DNA from: Ramlibacter sp.
GTDB lineage: Bacteria > Pseudomonadota > Gammaproteobacteria > Burkholderiales > Burkholderiaceae_C
DNA length: 64,000 nucleotides
Direction: 5' to 3'
NCBI GenBank assembly: GCA_019635415.1
Contig: JAHBZN010000002.1
Coordinates: 496,001 to 560,000 of the forward strand
Shown: in pieces, positions 38,801-47,432 of the stretch
Layout of the letters: each line of letters starts with the position of its first letter
Numbering within the stretch: the stretch's first letter is position 1
Program-made: the position numbers and the translations under genes
Notes under the pieces: model-generated
The model's input: the letters and a program-made list of their open reading frames with translations, nothing else
What the model was told of the DNA's origin: nothing
The model's database searches: none

Positions 38801-40101
38801 ACGTTGCCGTGGCCGCTGCCCGCGGTGACCACAATCGAGCCGCCAGCGCCGCCGCCGCCGCCTGCGTCGTTCCCGTTGTCGTCGTCCCAGCCGCGCTGGC
38901 CGTCGGCGCGCAGCACCAGCGCGCCGCTGATGCGGCCGGCACGCAGCATCACGATGCCGCCTCCGTTCCCCCCGGAGCCGCGGGGTGGGGTGGAGTTGTT
39001 CATGCTGCCTGACCCGCCGCCGCCGCCCATGAAGACCCGGCTGGCCAGCAGCACGCCGTCCTGCGGGGTGCGTGAACCCCCGTAGCCGCCGCGGTCGGCG
39101 AGGCCGGGCGTGTCGCCGTTGTAGGTCTGGCCCCCACTGCCGCCTTCCCCGCCGTTGCCGCCGCCGCCGCCGGCGGCGTTGTGGCTGTTGCCGCCCCCGC
39201 CGGCGTTGGCGGGTGCACCGCGCATGGCATCGCCATTGGTGTAGCCGGTGGCGCCGTTGTCGATGAAGGTGGCGTTGGCGTTGTTGAACGCGGTACCGCT
39301 GTTGTAGCCGCCGGCGATCGAGGTCTGCACGTAGCGCGGCGTGCCCGCGATGCCTTCGCCCTTGGAGCCGCCGTCGTTGTAGTTGGTGGAGCGGTAGAGG
39401 TAGTTGCCGGGGATGTTGGAGTTGGGCGCGGTCTGGTGCACTCCGCCGCGGAAGCCGCGGGTGGAGGCGTCCAGATGGGGGCCGGCGCCGCTGGCCGTGA
39501 GCACGCCCGTGACGTCGATCGCCAGCACGCCGCCCACCAGGCCTGTCCAGCCCAGGGCGAGCAGCGTGCTGGCGCCGCTGACGGTCACGCCCGGATACTG
39601 CGGCACCCGGATGACCTGGTAGGTGCGCCGTGGGGCGGTGCCCGTGTTCTGCACGTAGGCATTGGTCAGCGCCGGGGTGAAGGTGATGACCGAGCCGGCG
39701 ACCTGGGTCACGCGCACGTACTCGTACAGCCCCGCCTGGTTGAGGGCGGTATAGCCATTGGCCTGGGAGGCCGTGGTGACGGGCGTGTTGCCGGCGGTGC
39801 CGGTGCCGTCGCCATAGCGTTCGTCGTCGTTGGTGTTGATGCTCGCGCCCTGCATCTGGATCACCAGCAGCAGGTCGTTGACGGTGACCGTGCCTGCGGC
39901 GCCCGACGCCGGTGTGCCGAGGGTGAGGCTGGTGGCGCCGGCGGCGGGGCTGCCTGTGCCCGGGTAGTAGGTGTTGACGATGCCTGACGGTGTGCCTGGA
40001 GCGTCCTTGCCCGGGGCCGCGCAGGTCTGTGCCTGGACCGTGAAGGCCAGCATCCAGCCTGCCGCAGCCAGCAGCAGGGCTCTTGCCCGGAGGTGTTTCA
40101 T
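35806..40101 (-). CDS. Large DUF11-repeat surface/secreted protein with Gly-rich middle domain
   Basis: 1431 residues. A signal peptide (1-24, ending VQAQ) precedes an N-terminal region (25-290), a Gly/Asn/Ser-rich stretch (about 290-490), and five DUF11 beta-sandwich repeats (from about 535: L.V.K......G....Y.......GP..A....DP) interrupted at about 995-1195 by a jelly-roll-like domain. The last repeat ends abruptly at CSVTATGQ without the TNTA...NN strand that closes the others. No membrane anchor or sorting motif is seen at the C-terminus, so it is probably secreted or held by other means. A surface adhesin or matrix role is likely but not shown. It is flanked by heme and RNase E genes with no export system nearby. 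Confidence 0.8.
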   Translation of the reverse strand: MKHLRARALLLAAAGWMLAFTVQAQTCAAPGKDAPGTPSGIVNTYYPGTGSPAAGATSLTLGTPASGAAGTVTVNDLLLVIQMQGASINTNDDERYGDGTGTAGNTPVTTASQANGYTALNQAGLYEYVRVTQVAGSVITFTPALTNAYVQNTGTAPRRTYQVIRVPQYPGVTVSGASTLLALGWTGLVGGVLAIDVTGVLTASGAGPHLDASTRGFRGGVHQTAPNSNIPGNYLYRSTNYNDGGSKGEGIAGTPRYVQTSIAGGYNSGTAFNNANATFIDNGATGYTNGDAMRGAPANAGGGGNSHNAAGGGGGNGGEGGSGGQTYNGDTPGLADRGGYGGSRTPQDGVLLASRVFMGGGGGSGSMNNSTPPRGSGGNGGGIVMLRAGRISGALVLRADGQRGWDDDNGNDAGGGGGAGGSIVVTAGSGHGNVTAQARGGNGANSNKTPRTGAPNQPCCDGEREGPGGGAGGGAVYSNSPLGSLALAGGANGNSAEDLYQGFSGNMLAQPGSAGVSASTISASAIAGVRPGYDCEPQLTVVKTTTTPTRTLPGQTTGNYVISIANPATGSGVAYGVSISDSLPSPFSRYATTATVAYANGASGPTSPITLGGTTATLVFGTAGSGTSGFTLPPGGNLTLTFAVNLNAAANGTYQNGATLSLTDATRLTGGAGNSALNGAVSPGGTDAAGNAVGGASYASGSSTGEDITISGSSTATSADLSLTKTGPATADVGSAVQYILLVSNAGPADVAGSVTVSDIVPANIGTVTWACSVLAGSADCDTASGGTGAVGSGTITLPRIQIASGGQLQITVDGIAASAGSITNTATVSLPAGYTDPTPGNNTGTVATVISVPSADLSVTKSDGVTTVTAGGVTVYTIVAANAGPSAAANATVTDPVATGLAKLSISCSAQGGASCPVGLTTATFQAGTQIPVFPAGSTVTFVLNAQVTATTGTVTNSVSITAPAGVTEINTANNSALDTSRVAASTAAISSGAGICPAGTTESIVNLLVNSDFADTSSSVGSGVTQYPVNTNLPDTSVGPQTGAQTYGTVTQRPFPGDPARSVATAANWLYSNGNNTGAAFRLWSQAVTGLVAGRTYEWLYYGSNAQNPGSAVANPPQIQFRVVAGTTTFTLGGTDGYANEGSGTSDTWTLRQRSFGATTTGVTLQLWDTQTAGGGTGDTFGATQILLRECTPDADPFITKSNGTSTVQTLTTTSYVLTVGNNGPGPADGIVITDPAAAGLSKTALACAASGAGAQCPLSLSLAALEGGGLTVPALPANTTLVLTVTASVTALNGTVTNTASIGLPAGMNDSNTANNTAVDADAVRGSVLLTVAKSNGLGTVTSGATTSYTVTVANNGPSSADGAVLMDPVATGLSCVTAAPCTASGGASCGVASVPAATVQGGFTIPVLPAGGSVTLQLTCSVTATGQ

Positions 40102-40176
40102 GCCAAAGCGAGTGGGTTGTTGCCGGCGGATGCCGGCGCCCGCGAATTGTCACATAAAGTTACAAAACAGCAATGG

Positions 40177-40196
40177 AAAAGGCGCCCGAAGGCGCC
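40177..40196 (-). terminator. Intrinsic terminator of rne
   Basis: On the minus strand GGCGCC-TTCG-GGCGCC is a perfect 6-bp stem with a stable UUCG loop, followed by TTTT. It lies 50 bp after the rne stop. Confidence 0.85.
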
Positions 40197-40245
40197 CTCC
40201 AGAGTCGGGCTCGTGCCCGGCAGGTGGCCTGGACGGGGCCGTGCC

Positions 40246-43146
40246 TCAGGCTGCCGTGCTGGAGCCGGCTTCAAACGGCAGCGTCATTTCGCGCAGGTCG
40301 CGGCGCGTCTCGACCAGCACCAGCGGGCCCTCGTCGAGGACCACCATGGGCGGCCGCTCGCGCGGCACGTGCACCGGCCGCGGCTCGGCGGCAATGGCGG
40401 CCTGCGCGGCCGCGATCTTGCCGGCGTCGGAGTTCACCCACTGCAGGCCGGAGTCTTCGGCGACGCGGATCAGGTCGGTGAGGGGCAGCTCGAAGGGCTG
40501 GACCTTGGGCAGACCTGCAGGTGCTGCGGCGGCCGGCGCCTGGGCGGGAGCCGCAGGAGCGCTTTCTGCTGCAAAAACAGGAGCATCAGGTGCCCGGGTG
40601 GCGGGGGCTACAACCTTATTTTCCTCAAACATGCTGGCCTGTGCCGGTGCCTCGTCGCGGGCAGGCGCCCGGTCTCCACGCTCGCCGCGCTCGCGGCGGT
40701 CACGGCCATAGCGGTCGCGCGAGCGGCGGTCGCGGCGCTGCTCGTCCTGGACGGGCTGCGCCGGTGCGGCGTCCGTGTGGGCGTGGGATTCGAGCACGGC
40801 GTCGGGAGCCGGAGCCGGCTGCGCCAGCCCCAGATCGGCCACAGCGGCCACGGTCTCGCCGGTCGTCGCGGGGGCTTCGCCACGCGGCGCCTGATCGTCG
40901 CGTGGCCCCCGGTCGTTGCGGCGTTCACCGCGTTCACGGCGACCCTCGCCACGTTCTGCGCGCTCACCGCGTTCTCCACGCTCGCGGCGGCCCTCGCCGC
41001 GCTCGCCCGGAGCCTGGCGGGGCGGGCGTTCTCCGCGGGTTTCGCCGCCCTCGGTGCCGGGCGGTGTGGTCACCTGACCGGCGGTGGGGTTGGCGGTGCC
41101 ACGGGCGTCGGCATCGCGCCGTTCGCGCGGACCCTGGCGTTCACCGCCGCGGTCATTGCGGCGTTCGCCGTCGCGGCCGCCCCGGCCTTCGCCGTTGCGC
41201 CCGCCGTTGTCGGCCGCTTCACCGCGGGCGTCGCCACGGCCTTCACGGCGGTCGCCATCGCGGCTACCGCGTCGGCCACCACGGCGCTCGCCGTCGCGCC
41301 CGCCACGGCCTTCACGGCGTTCACCATCGCGGCCGCCACGGCCGGCTTCGCGCTTTTCTTCCTTCTTGGGTTCAGCCACCGGTGCGGGCGGGGCCACGGG
41401 AGCCGGCGCGCCGAACAGGCTCTTGATCCAGCCAAGGAAGCCGGCTTCAGCGGGGGCGGGCACGGGCGCCGGAGCCGCCACGGGGGCCTTGGTGGCAGGC
41501 TTGGCCGCGGCAGGTTCGGGACGCGGCAGGGCCACGGGAGCGGGCGCGTCGGGCAGCACTCCCTTGATCACCGGATCCTGTTTGTTGGCACGTTCCTGCG
41601 AGCGGCGCGTCACGGTCGTCGGGTCCTCGACTTCCTCGGCCATGCTGTAGCTGGCTTCGATGCGGTCCAGCCGCGGGTCGTCGTGCTTGAGCCGGTCCAG
41701 GCGGTAGTGCGGTGTCTCCAGGGTCTTGTTGGGGACCAGCAGCACATTGATGCGCTGCTTCAGTTCGATCTTGGCGATTTCGGCGCGCTTCTCGTTGAGC
41801 AGGAACGAGGCCACTTCGACCGGCACCTGGCACAGCACGGAGGCGGTGCTGTCCTTCATGGACTCTTCCTGGATGATGCGCAGGATCTGCAGCGCCGAGC
41901 TTTCCGTGTCGCGGATGTGGCCGGAGCCGCCGCAGCGCGGGCAGGGAATGGAGGAGCCTTCGGACAGCGCGGGCTTGAGCCGCTGGCGGCTCATTTCCAT
42001 GAGGCCGAACTTGCTGATGGTGCCGAACTGCACGCGGGCACGGTCCTGGCGCAGGGCGTCGCGCAGGCGGTTTTCGACCTCGCGGCGGTTCTTGGACTCT
42101 TCCATGTCGATGAAGTCGATCACGATCAGGCCACCCAGGTCACGCAGGCGCATCTGGCGGGCCACTTCGTCGGCGGCTTCCAGGTTGGTGCGGGTCGCGG
42201 TCTCCTCGATGTCACCGCCCTTGATGGCGCGGGCCGAGTTCACGTCCACCGAGACCAGTGCCTCGGTGTGGTCGATCACGATGGCGCCGCCCGAGGGCAA
42301 CTGCACGGTGCGGGCATAGGCCGACTCGATCTGGTGTTCGATCTGGAAGCGGCTGAACAGCGGCGCGTCGTCCTTGTAGCGCTTCACACGCGGGGCGTGC
42401 TCGGGCATCACGTGGGCCACGAACTGGCTGGCCTGCTCGTAGATGTCGTCGGTGTCGATCAGGATGTCGCCGATGTCGCTGTTGAAGTAGTCGCGGATCG
42501 CGCGGATCACCAGGCTGGACTCCTGGTAGATCAGGAAGGCGCCCTTGCCGCCCTTGCCCGCCTCGTCGATGGCGCTCCACAGCTTGAGCAGGTAGTTCAG
42601 GTCCCACTGCAATTCGTTGGCGGCTCGGCCGATGCCGTTGGTCCGCGCGATGATGGACATGCCGTTGGGGTATTCCAGCTGGTCCATGGCCTCCTTGAGC
42701 TCGGCCCGGTCGTCGCCCTCGATGCGCCGGCTGACGCCGCCGCCGCGCGGGTTGTTGGGCATCAGCACCACGTAGCGGCCGGCCAGGGAAATGAACGTGG
42801 TCAGGGCAGCGCCCTTGTTGCCCCGTTCTTCCTTCTCGACCTGGACCAGCAGCTCCTGGCCTTCCTTGATCACATCGCTGATGCGGGCCTGCGACACCGG
42901 CACGCCCTGGGCAAAGAACTGCTTGGAGATTTCCTTGAAGGGCAGGAACCCGTGGCGGTCCTCGCCGTAGTCCACGAAGCAGGCTTCGAGGCTGGGCTCG
43001 ACGCGCGTCACGACCGCCTTGTAGATGTTGCCCTTGCGCTGCTCGCGCCCTTCGATTTCGATTTCGTAGTCGAGGAGTTTTTGTCCATCGACAATGGCCA
43101 GCCGGCGTTCTTCAGCCTGCGTGGCATTGATCAGCATGCGCTTCAT
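40246..43146 (-). CDS. rne: Ribonuclease E
   Basis: 966 residues. The catalytic half has an S1 domain (about 35-120), RNase H-like and 5'-sensor regions, the catalytic DFIDME aspartates and the zinc-link CPRCGG near residue 402. The C-terminal half is disordered and basic: an Arg/Gly/Asp-rich block (residues about 595-690) and Pro/Ala-rich microdomain-like segments, which in the family bind RNA and degradosome partners. It initiates mRNA decay and matures rRNA and tRNA. ATG 43146 is preceded by AAGGTG. It is divergent from rluC across 500 bp, the same order as in E. coli, where the rne leader mediates autoregulation. Confidence 0.96.
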   Translation of the reverse strand: MKRMLINATQAEERRLAIVDGQKLLDYEIEIEGREQRKGNIYKAVVTRVEPSLEACFVDYGEDRHGFLPFKEISKQFFAQGVPVSQARISDVIKEGQELLVQVEKEERGNKGAALTTFISLAGRYVVLMPNNPRGGGVSRRIEGDDRAELKEAMDQLEYPNGMSIIARTNGIGRAANELQWDLNYLLKLWSAIDEAGKGGKGAFLIYQESSLVIRAIRDYFNSDIGDILIDTDDIYEQASQFVAHVMPEHAPRVKRYKDDAPLFSRFQIEHQIESAYARTVQLPSGGAIVIDHTEALVSVDVNSARAIKGGDIEETATRTNLEAADEVARQMRLRDLGGLIVIDFIDMEESKNRREVENRLRDALRQDRARVQFGTISKFGLMEMSRQRLKPALSEGSSIPCPRCGGSGHIRDTESSALQILRIIQEESMKDSTASVLCQVPVEVASFLLNEKRAEIAKIELKQRINVLLVPNKTLETPHYRLDRLKHDDPRLDRIEASYSMAEEVEDPTTVTRRSQERANKQDPVIKGVLPDAPAPVALPRPEPAAAKPATKAPVAAPAPVPAPAEAGFLGWIKSLFGAPAPVAPPAPVAEPKKEEKREAGRGGRDGERREGRGGRDGERRGGRRGSRDGDRREGRGDARGEAADNGGRNGEGRGGRDGERRNDRGGERQGPRERRDADARGTANPTAGQVTTPPGTEGGETRGERPPRQAPGERGEGRRERGERGERAERGEGRRERGERRNDRGPRDDQAPRGEAPATTGETVAAVADLGLAQPAPAPDAVLESHAHTDAAPAQPVQDEQRRDRRSRDRYGRDRRERGERGDRAPARDEAPAQASMFEENKVVAPATRAPDAPVFAAESAPAAPAQAPAAAAPAGLPKVQPFELPLTDLIRVAEDSGLQWVNSDAGKIAAAQAAIAAEPRPVHVPRERPPMVVLDEGPLVLVETRRDLREMTLPFEAGSSTAA
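40568..40625 (+). repeat. 58-bp coding repeat, copy 6 (rne residues 841-860)
   Basis: In reverse orientation to rne. It begins GCTGCAAAAACAGGAGC and has GTGCCC and GGGGCT in family columns; the end TATTTTCCT aligns with the sppA copy. In rne it reads [12 protein letters not shown]...VFAA, in the disordered tail. Confidence 0.8.
41085..41360 (-). repeat. Imperfect tandem repeats encoding the RGG-like block of RNase E
   Basis: Repeating units of about 20-30 bp encode [14 protein letters not shown] steps. The block varies in unit and is in frame. It is the likely RNA-binding part of the tail; length variation between strains would be expected. Confidence 0.7.
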
Positions 43147-43647
43147 CGCATCACCTTCTTTTTCTCAAAACGTCACACGCCCGCAAGGGGCAACGATGCC
43201 GGACTGACGCGTCTTGAAACGAAGGGAATTGCCGTGGCGTCGCGTCTGCTGAGCTAGATCAGCAGGCGGGACAGGGGCACATGGATGGGGGCGAGGAGGA
43301 GGGAATGCCGATCCGCTGCGGCCTGGGCAGCGTCCCGCGCAGAGTGGGCGCGGGCTCCTGGCGTCTCCATGCCGCGGGCCGGGGCTGTAAGCCACCGCCA
43401 GCAGGCCATCAGAAGCGCCATCAACACAACAATTCTCGCTTTGATCCGTCCCGTCGCAATTGGCGAAGGGACTGGGTATTCCGTATCAGTGTTTCAATGC
43501 GTCGGCTTGACTTGTGTCATGGCGTACCACGGTCGGCGTTGGCCTTCAGTCTGCACGCGATGCAACAAATGGCATCGACCTTCCAGCGCGGCTTGTGGTG
43601 ACGTGGACTAAACTCCAGATAAATCAACCACTTACAGCGTCACGCTA
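43147..43647. other. Non-coding gap between rne and rluC (long rne leader)
   Basis: 501 bp. Two overlapping open frames on the plus strand (about 43281-43611) have no ribosome site or family features and are rejected. A small hairpin GCCC-GCAAG-GGGC lies at about 43186-43198, within the predicted rne leader. By analogy with E. coli, the rne 5' leader may be an autoregulatory RNase E target. No promoter could be fixed by eye. Confidence 0.5.
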
Positions 43648-44631
43648 GTGAAACACATTATAGGGGGCGGCGGATCGCCCGCAAGTCCTCAGGTGAAATC
43701 CGTCACGGTGGACGAGGATTCCGCCGGGCAGCGGCTCGACAATTTCCTGATCCGCGAGCTCAAGGGCGTGCCCAAGACCCATGTGTACCGGATCATCCGA
43801 AGTGGCGAAGTCCGGGTCAACAAGGGGCGGGCGGCGGCCGATACGCGCGTGGCGCTGGGCGATGTGGTGCGGGTGCCCCCGGTGCGGACCTCGGAAGCCG
43901 CCAGCCAGAAGATCGAGCGGCCGGCCCCACCGCGGGAATTTCCCATCCTGTTCGAGGACGACTACCTGCTGGCTGTCGACAAGCCGGCGGGCGTGGCCGT
44001 GCACGGTGGCAGCGGCGTGAGCTTCGGGGTGATCGAGCAGCTTAGGCGGGCCCGTCCGGACGCGAAGTTCCTGGAACTGGTGCATCGGCTGGACCGCGAA
44101 ACCTCGGGCATCCTGCTGGTGGCCCGCAAGCGGTCGGCGCTGACCCGGCTGCAGGACCAGTTTCGCGAGCGGGAAACCGGCAAGACCTATCTGGCGCTGG
44201 CCAAGGGCGAGTGGCCGGCGAACCTCAAGGTCATTGACGTGCCCCTGCACAAGTACCTGCAGGCCGATGGCGAGCGACGCGTCAGGGTCGTCGACCGGGA
44301 CGACCCGCAGGGGCTGCGCTCGGTCACCCTGGTCAAGGTGGCGGCAAGGCCGGCCGGCTTCAGCCTGCTGGAAGTCACCATCAAGACCGGACGGACCCAC
44401 CAGATCCGGGTGCACCTGGCCTCGCAGGGGCATCCGATCGCCGGCGACGACAAGTACGGCGACTTTGAGCTCAACAAACGGCTGCACAAGCAGGGCCTGA
44501 AGCGCATGTTCCTTCACGCCTGGCGGCTACAGTTCACCCACCCGGACAGCGGCGAGCGCATTGAACTGCACGCGGCGTTGCCCCCGGAACTCCAGGAATT
44601 CCTTGACCATGCCGCAGCCCCGACAGTTTGA
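43648..44631 (+). CDS. rluC: 23S rRNA pseudouridine synthase RluC
   Basis: 327 residues. An N-terminal S4 RNA-binding domain (QRLDNFLIRELKGVPKTHVYRII) precedes the RluA-family catalytic domain with LVHRLDRETSGILLV; its Asp (near residue 149) is the nucleophile. It modifies uridines in 23S rRNA. I report the GTG start at 43648; a second GTG at 43693 lies closer to the domain. It opens an operon with the phosphatase, Rieske and SppA genes. Confidence 0.93.
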   Translation: MKHIIGGGGSPASPQVKSVTVDEDSAGQRLDNFLIRELKGVPKTHVYRIIRSGEVRVNKGRAAADTRVALGDVVRVPPVRTSEAASQKIERPAPPREFPILFEDDYLLAVDKPAGVAVHGGSGVSFGVIEQLRRARPDAKFLELVHRLDRETSGILLVARKRSALTRLQDQFRERETGKTYLALAKGEWPANLKVIDVPLHKYLQADGERRVRVVDRDDPQGLRSVTLVKVAARPAGFSLLEVTIKTGRTHQIRVHLASQGHPIAGDDKYGDFELNKRLHKQGLKRMFLHAWRLQFTHPDSGERIELHAALPPELQEFLDHAAAPTV

Positions 44632-45271
44632 CCTGATTGCCTTCGACTGGGATGGCACGCTTTTCGATTCCACCCAGATCATCGTTCGCTGCATCCAGAG
44701 CGCGGTGGTCGACGTGGGCGGCGTGCGCCCGACCGACAAGGCTGCGGCCTGGGTGATCGGCATGGGGCTGATGGAAGCCCTGGCCCATGCCGCGCCCGAT
44801 GTGCCGCCGGACCGGTACCCCGAGCTCGGCGCGCGCTACCGCCACCACTACATGGCGCACCAGAACGACCTGAGCCTGTTCGACGGCGTGCTGCCTCTGC
44901 TGGCCGGCCTGCGGGAGCGGGGCCACCTGCTGGCCGTGGCCACGGGCAAGTCGCGTCGCGGGCTCGACGAAGTGCTGCGCACGGTGGAGCTGCAGGGCAT
45001 GTTTGACGCCTCCCGCACCGCCGACCAGACCGCCGGCAAACCGCATCCGCTGATGCTGCAGGAGCTGATGGCCGAGCTGGGGACCGAGCCGGCCCGCACC
45101 TTGATGGTGGGCGACACCACGCATGACCTGCAGATGGCCCTGAACGCGGGCTGTGTCAGCGTCGGCGTGAGCTATGGCGCGCACGAGCCCGATACGTTCC
45201 ACGCGCTGAATCCGCGGCAGGTGGTGCACTCGGTGCCGGAATTGCAGGACTGGCTGCAGGTTCATGGCTGA
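44609..45271 (+). CDS. HAD-IA hydrolase, phosphoglycolate-phosphatase-like
   Basis: 220 residues. HAD motif I is FDWDGTLFDS with the nucleophile Asp; motif II lies around VATGKSRRGL, and motif IV is MVGDTTHDLQMALNAG. The cap domain is the helical C1 type of Gph-like phosphatases. The start overlaps the end of rluC by 23 bp. The true substrate may be another phosphate ester. Confidence 0.88.
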   Translation: MPQPRQFDLIAFDWDGTLFDSTQIIVRCIQSAVVDVGGVRPTDKAAAWVIGMGLMEALAHAAPDVPPDRYPELGARYRHHYMAHQNDLSLFDGVLPLLAGLRERGHLLAVATGKSRRGLDEVLRTVELQGMFDASRTADQTAGKPHPLMLQELMAELGTEPARTLMVGDTTHDLQMALNAGCVSVGVSYGAHEPDTFHALNPRQVVHSVPELQDWLQVHG

Positions 45272-45632
45272 CGCGCTGATTCCCCTGTGCGCCTCGACCG
45301 ATCTGCATGACGGCGGCGATGCCGTGCCGTTCGACGTGGTGTTTGGCGGCCAGACCTGCCGCGCGTTTGCCGTGCGTTATCAGAGCCATCCGCATGCTTA
45401 CCTGAACCGCTGCGCCCATGTGGCCATGGAAATGGACTATCAGCCCAACCGCTTCTTCGACGACACCGGCCGCTGGCTGCTGTGCGCCACGCATGGCGCG
45501 GCCTACCAGCCCGATACAGGCGCCTGCGCGGGCGGGCCCTGCCGGGGCGGGCTCGTCAAAATCGGCCTGACGGAGCGCGACGGCGTGGTGCACTGGCATA
45601 CTGCCTACAACCTGCAACCTGTCGAGTTCTGA
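45264..45632 (+). CDS. Small Rieske [2Fe-2S] ferredoxin-like protein
   Basis: 122 residues. Cluster ligands are C50 and H52 (NRCAHVAM) and C74 and H77 (LLCATHGAAYQPDTG). No membrane segment. This is the soluble Rieske-ferredoxin type; the partner oxygenase or reductase is not in the window. It overlaps the phosphatase gene by 8 bp and is followed by sppA at 1 bp, so the four genes act as one transcript. Confidence 0.88.
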   Translation: MADALIPLCASTDLHDGGDAVPFDVVFGGQTCRAFAVRYQSHPHAYLNRCAHVAMEMDYQPNRFFDDTGRWLLCATHGAAYQPDTGACAGGPCRGGLVKIGLTERDGVVHWHTAYNLQPVEF

Positions 45633-45633
45633 A

Positions 45634-46662
45634 ATGAATGAATCCTATCCTCCCGGCACGCCGGAATCTGAGGAAAAAGCATCTGTAGTCCAGGAGGGGC
45701 GGGCACAGTCTGCTAGCAAAAATGTAGCGAGCGAGAGCCCCGGCTGGGAGCGCGCCGCGCTCGAGAAACTGGCGCTCGCCGCCATCGCGGAGCAGCGTTC
45801 CGCGCGCCGTTGGAAGAGCTTTGTGCGGCTGGCCTGGCTGGCCTTCTTTGTCTTCCTGGTCTGGGCGCTGATGTACCGCGGCGCCCCCTCCACCGACAAG
45901 AGCCTGCCGCACACGGCGGTGATCGAGATCAAGGGCGAGATTGCGTCGGGGGCGGATGCCAGCGCCGAGTTCGTCGTTGCCGCCATGCGCGCGGCGTTTG
46001 AGGACGATGGCGCGCAGGCCGTGGTCCTGCTGATCAACTCGCCTGGCGGCAGTCCGGTGCAGGCCGGCATCATCAACGACGAAATCCACCGGCTCAAGAC
46101 CCGGTACAAGAAGCCGGTCTATGCCGTGGTCGAGGAGTCCTGCGCGTCGGCGGCCTATTACATCGCGGCTGCGTCGGACCGCATTTTCGTGGACAAGGCC
46201 AGCATCGTGGGCAGCATCGGCGTGCTGATGGACGGCTTCGGTTTCACCGGCCTGATGGACAAGCTCGGCGTGGAACGGCGCCTGATGACGGCCGGCGAGA
46301 ACAAGGGCTTTCTCGACCCGTTCAGTCCCCAGACCGAGAAGCAGCGCGCGTTTGCGCAGGCCATGCTGGATCAGATCCACAAGCAGTTCATCGACGCGGT
46401 CAAGGCCGGGCGCGGCAAGCGGCTCAAGGACAACCCCGAACTCTTCAGCGGCCTGTTCTGGACGGGCCAGCAGGCCATCGAGCTGGGGCTGGCCGATCAA
46501 CTGGGCAATCTGGATTTCGTGGCCCGCGAGATTGTCAAGGCAGAAGACCTGGTGGACTACACGCGCCGCGACAACGTGGCCGAGCGCCTGGTCAAGAAAT
46601 TCGGCGCCGCGATGGGCGAGGGCGCGGTGCGCGCGCTCAAGTCGATCCCGGCGATCCGCTGA
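45634..46662 (+). CDS. sppA: Signal peptide peptidase SppA (S49, short form)
   Basis: 342 residues with an N-terminal cytoplasmic tail, one membrane helix (about 63-80) and a single S49 protease domain. The catalytic Ser is likely S172 (ESCASAAYYIAAAS) and the general base K224 (GENKGFLDPF). It cleaves remnant signal peptides in the membrane. Residues 13-32 of the tail come from a 58-bp repeat copy. The gene ends 8 bp from the convergent RsmI-like gene. Confidence 0.9.
   Translation: MNESYPPGTPESEEKASVVQEGRAQSASKNVASESPGWERAALEKLALAAIAEQRSARRWKSFVRLAWLAFFVFLVWALMYRGAPSTDKSLPHTAVIEIKGEIASGADASAEFVVAAMRAAFEDDGAQAVVLLINSPGGSPVQAGIINDEIHRLKTRYKKPVYAVVEESCASAAYYIAAASDRIFVDKASIVGSIGVLMDGFGFTGLMDKLGVERRLMTAGENKGFLDPFSPQTEKQRAFAQAMLDQIHKQFIDAVKAGRGKRLKDNPELFSGLFWTGQQAIELGLADQLGNLDFVAREIVKAEDLVDYTRRDNVAERLVKKFGAAMGEGAVRALKSIPAIR
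45671..45728 (-). repeat. 58-bp coding repeat, copy 7 (sppA cytoplasmic tail)
   Basis: In reverse orientation to sppA. The reverse [16 protein letters not shown] GCTACATTTTTGCTAGCA and has GTGCCC and GGACT at the family columns. It reads EEKASVVQEGRAQSASKNVA, near-identical in pattern to the dinB and hemD copies. Confidence 0.85.
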
Positions 46663-46670
46663 GCGGGGGC

Positions 46671-47432
46671 TCAACGCCCTATCGCGAACACGGCTGGTGT
46701 CTGCGCCGCCAGGGGCGCGGGCTTCTGTTTCCAGCCCTTCACGCTGTCGCTGTGGCAACGGGCACCGGCCAGGGTCAGTCCGCTGGCCACGGCCAGCCGC
46801 GTGTTGTGCTGCAGGGTCTGCATCAGCGCCTGCCACAGTGCGGCATTGCGGTAGGGCGTCTCGATGAAGAGCTGCGTCTGGCCGGTGCGCAAAGCCAGCG
46901 CTTCCAGTTCGCGCAGCCGCCGGGCGCGGTCGGCCGCCTCCTGCGGCAGGTAGCCGACGAACGCGAAGTTCTGGCCATTCAGGCCGCTGCCGGCCAGGGC
47001 CAGGAGCAGCGATACCGGGCCCACCAACGGCACCACCTCGATGCCCAGATCGTGTGCCGCGCGGACCACCGATGAACCGGGGTCGGCCACGGCGGGCATG
47101 CCTGCCTCGCTGGCCAGCCCCATGTCGCGGCCCTCGATCGCAGGGATCAGCATGGGCCGGGCATCGAACTGGCCGGCGTGATCGCCTTTCTTGTGGACCT
47201 CGCGCGGCAGTTCCTGCACGGACAAGGCCTGCAGCGGCTGGGCCAGTGGCGCCAGGGCATCGACACGTTTGAGGTAGGCCCGAAGCGACTTGGCGTTTTC
47301 GCAGACCCAGTGGCCCAGCCGTGCGGCGGTTTGCAGCGTGTGCTCGGGCATCACCTGCTGCAAGGGGGTTGTGGTGTCGCAGCCGAAATCCAGCGGCGCC
47401 GGCACCAGGAAGAGGCGCCCAGGCGAACTCAT
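46671..47432 (-). CDS. SAM-dependent tetrapyrrole-methylase-fold methyltransferase (RsmI paralogue)
   Basis: 253 residues. It has the RsmI-like segments GRLFLVPAPLD, SEAGMPAVADPGSSVV, and VPLVGPVSLLLALAGSGLNGQNFAFVGYLP. It departs from canonical RsmI in the N-terminus, so it is a paralogue of unknown target and the symbol is withheld. The ATG overlaps the Maf stop by 4 bp. Confidence 0.85.
   Translation of the reverse strand: MSSPGRLFLVPAPLDFGCDTTTPLQQVMPEHTLQTAARLGHWVCENAKSLRAYLKRVDALAPLAQPLQALSVQELPREVHKKGDHAGQFDARPMLIPAIEGRDMGLASEAGMPAVADPGSSVVRAAHDLGIEVVPLVGPVSLLLALAGSGLNGQNFAFVGYLPQEAADRARRLRELEALALRTGQTQLFIETPYRNAALWQALMQTLQHNTRLAVASGLTLAGARCHSDSVKGWKQKPAPLAAQTPAVFAIGR

Noticed and set aside
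37985..40153. 722-codon open frame on the same strand as the DUF11 gene, in another frame
   Set aside because: Arg/His-rich out-of-frame reading of the repeat gene with no signal peptide or family motif.
40093..43257. 1054-codon open frame opposite rne
   Set aside because: Antisense shadow of the RNase E gene; low-complexity Ala/Gly/His composition and no family motif.
43281..43611. Two overlapping about 107-codon frames between rne and rluC
   Set aside because: No ribosome site, poor composition, and they lie in the expected rne leader.
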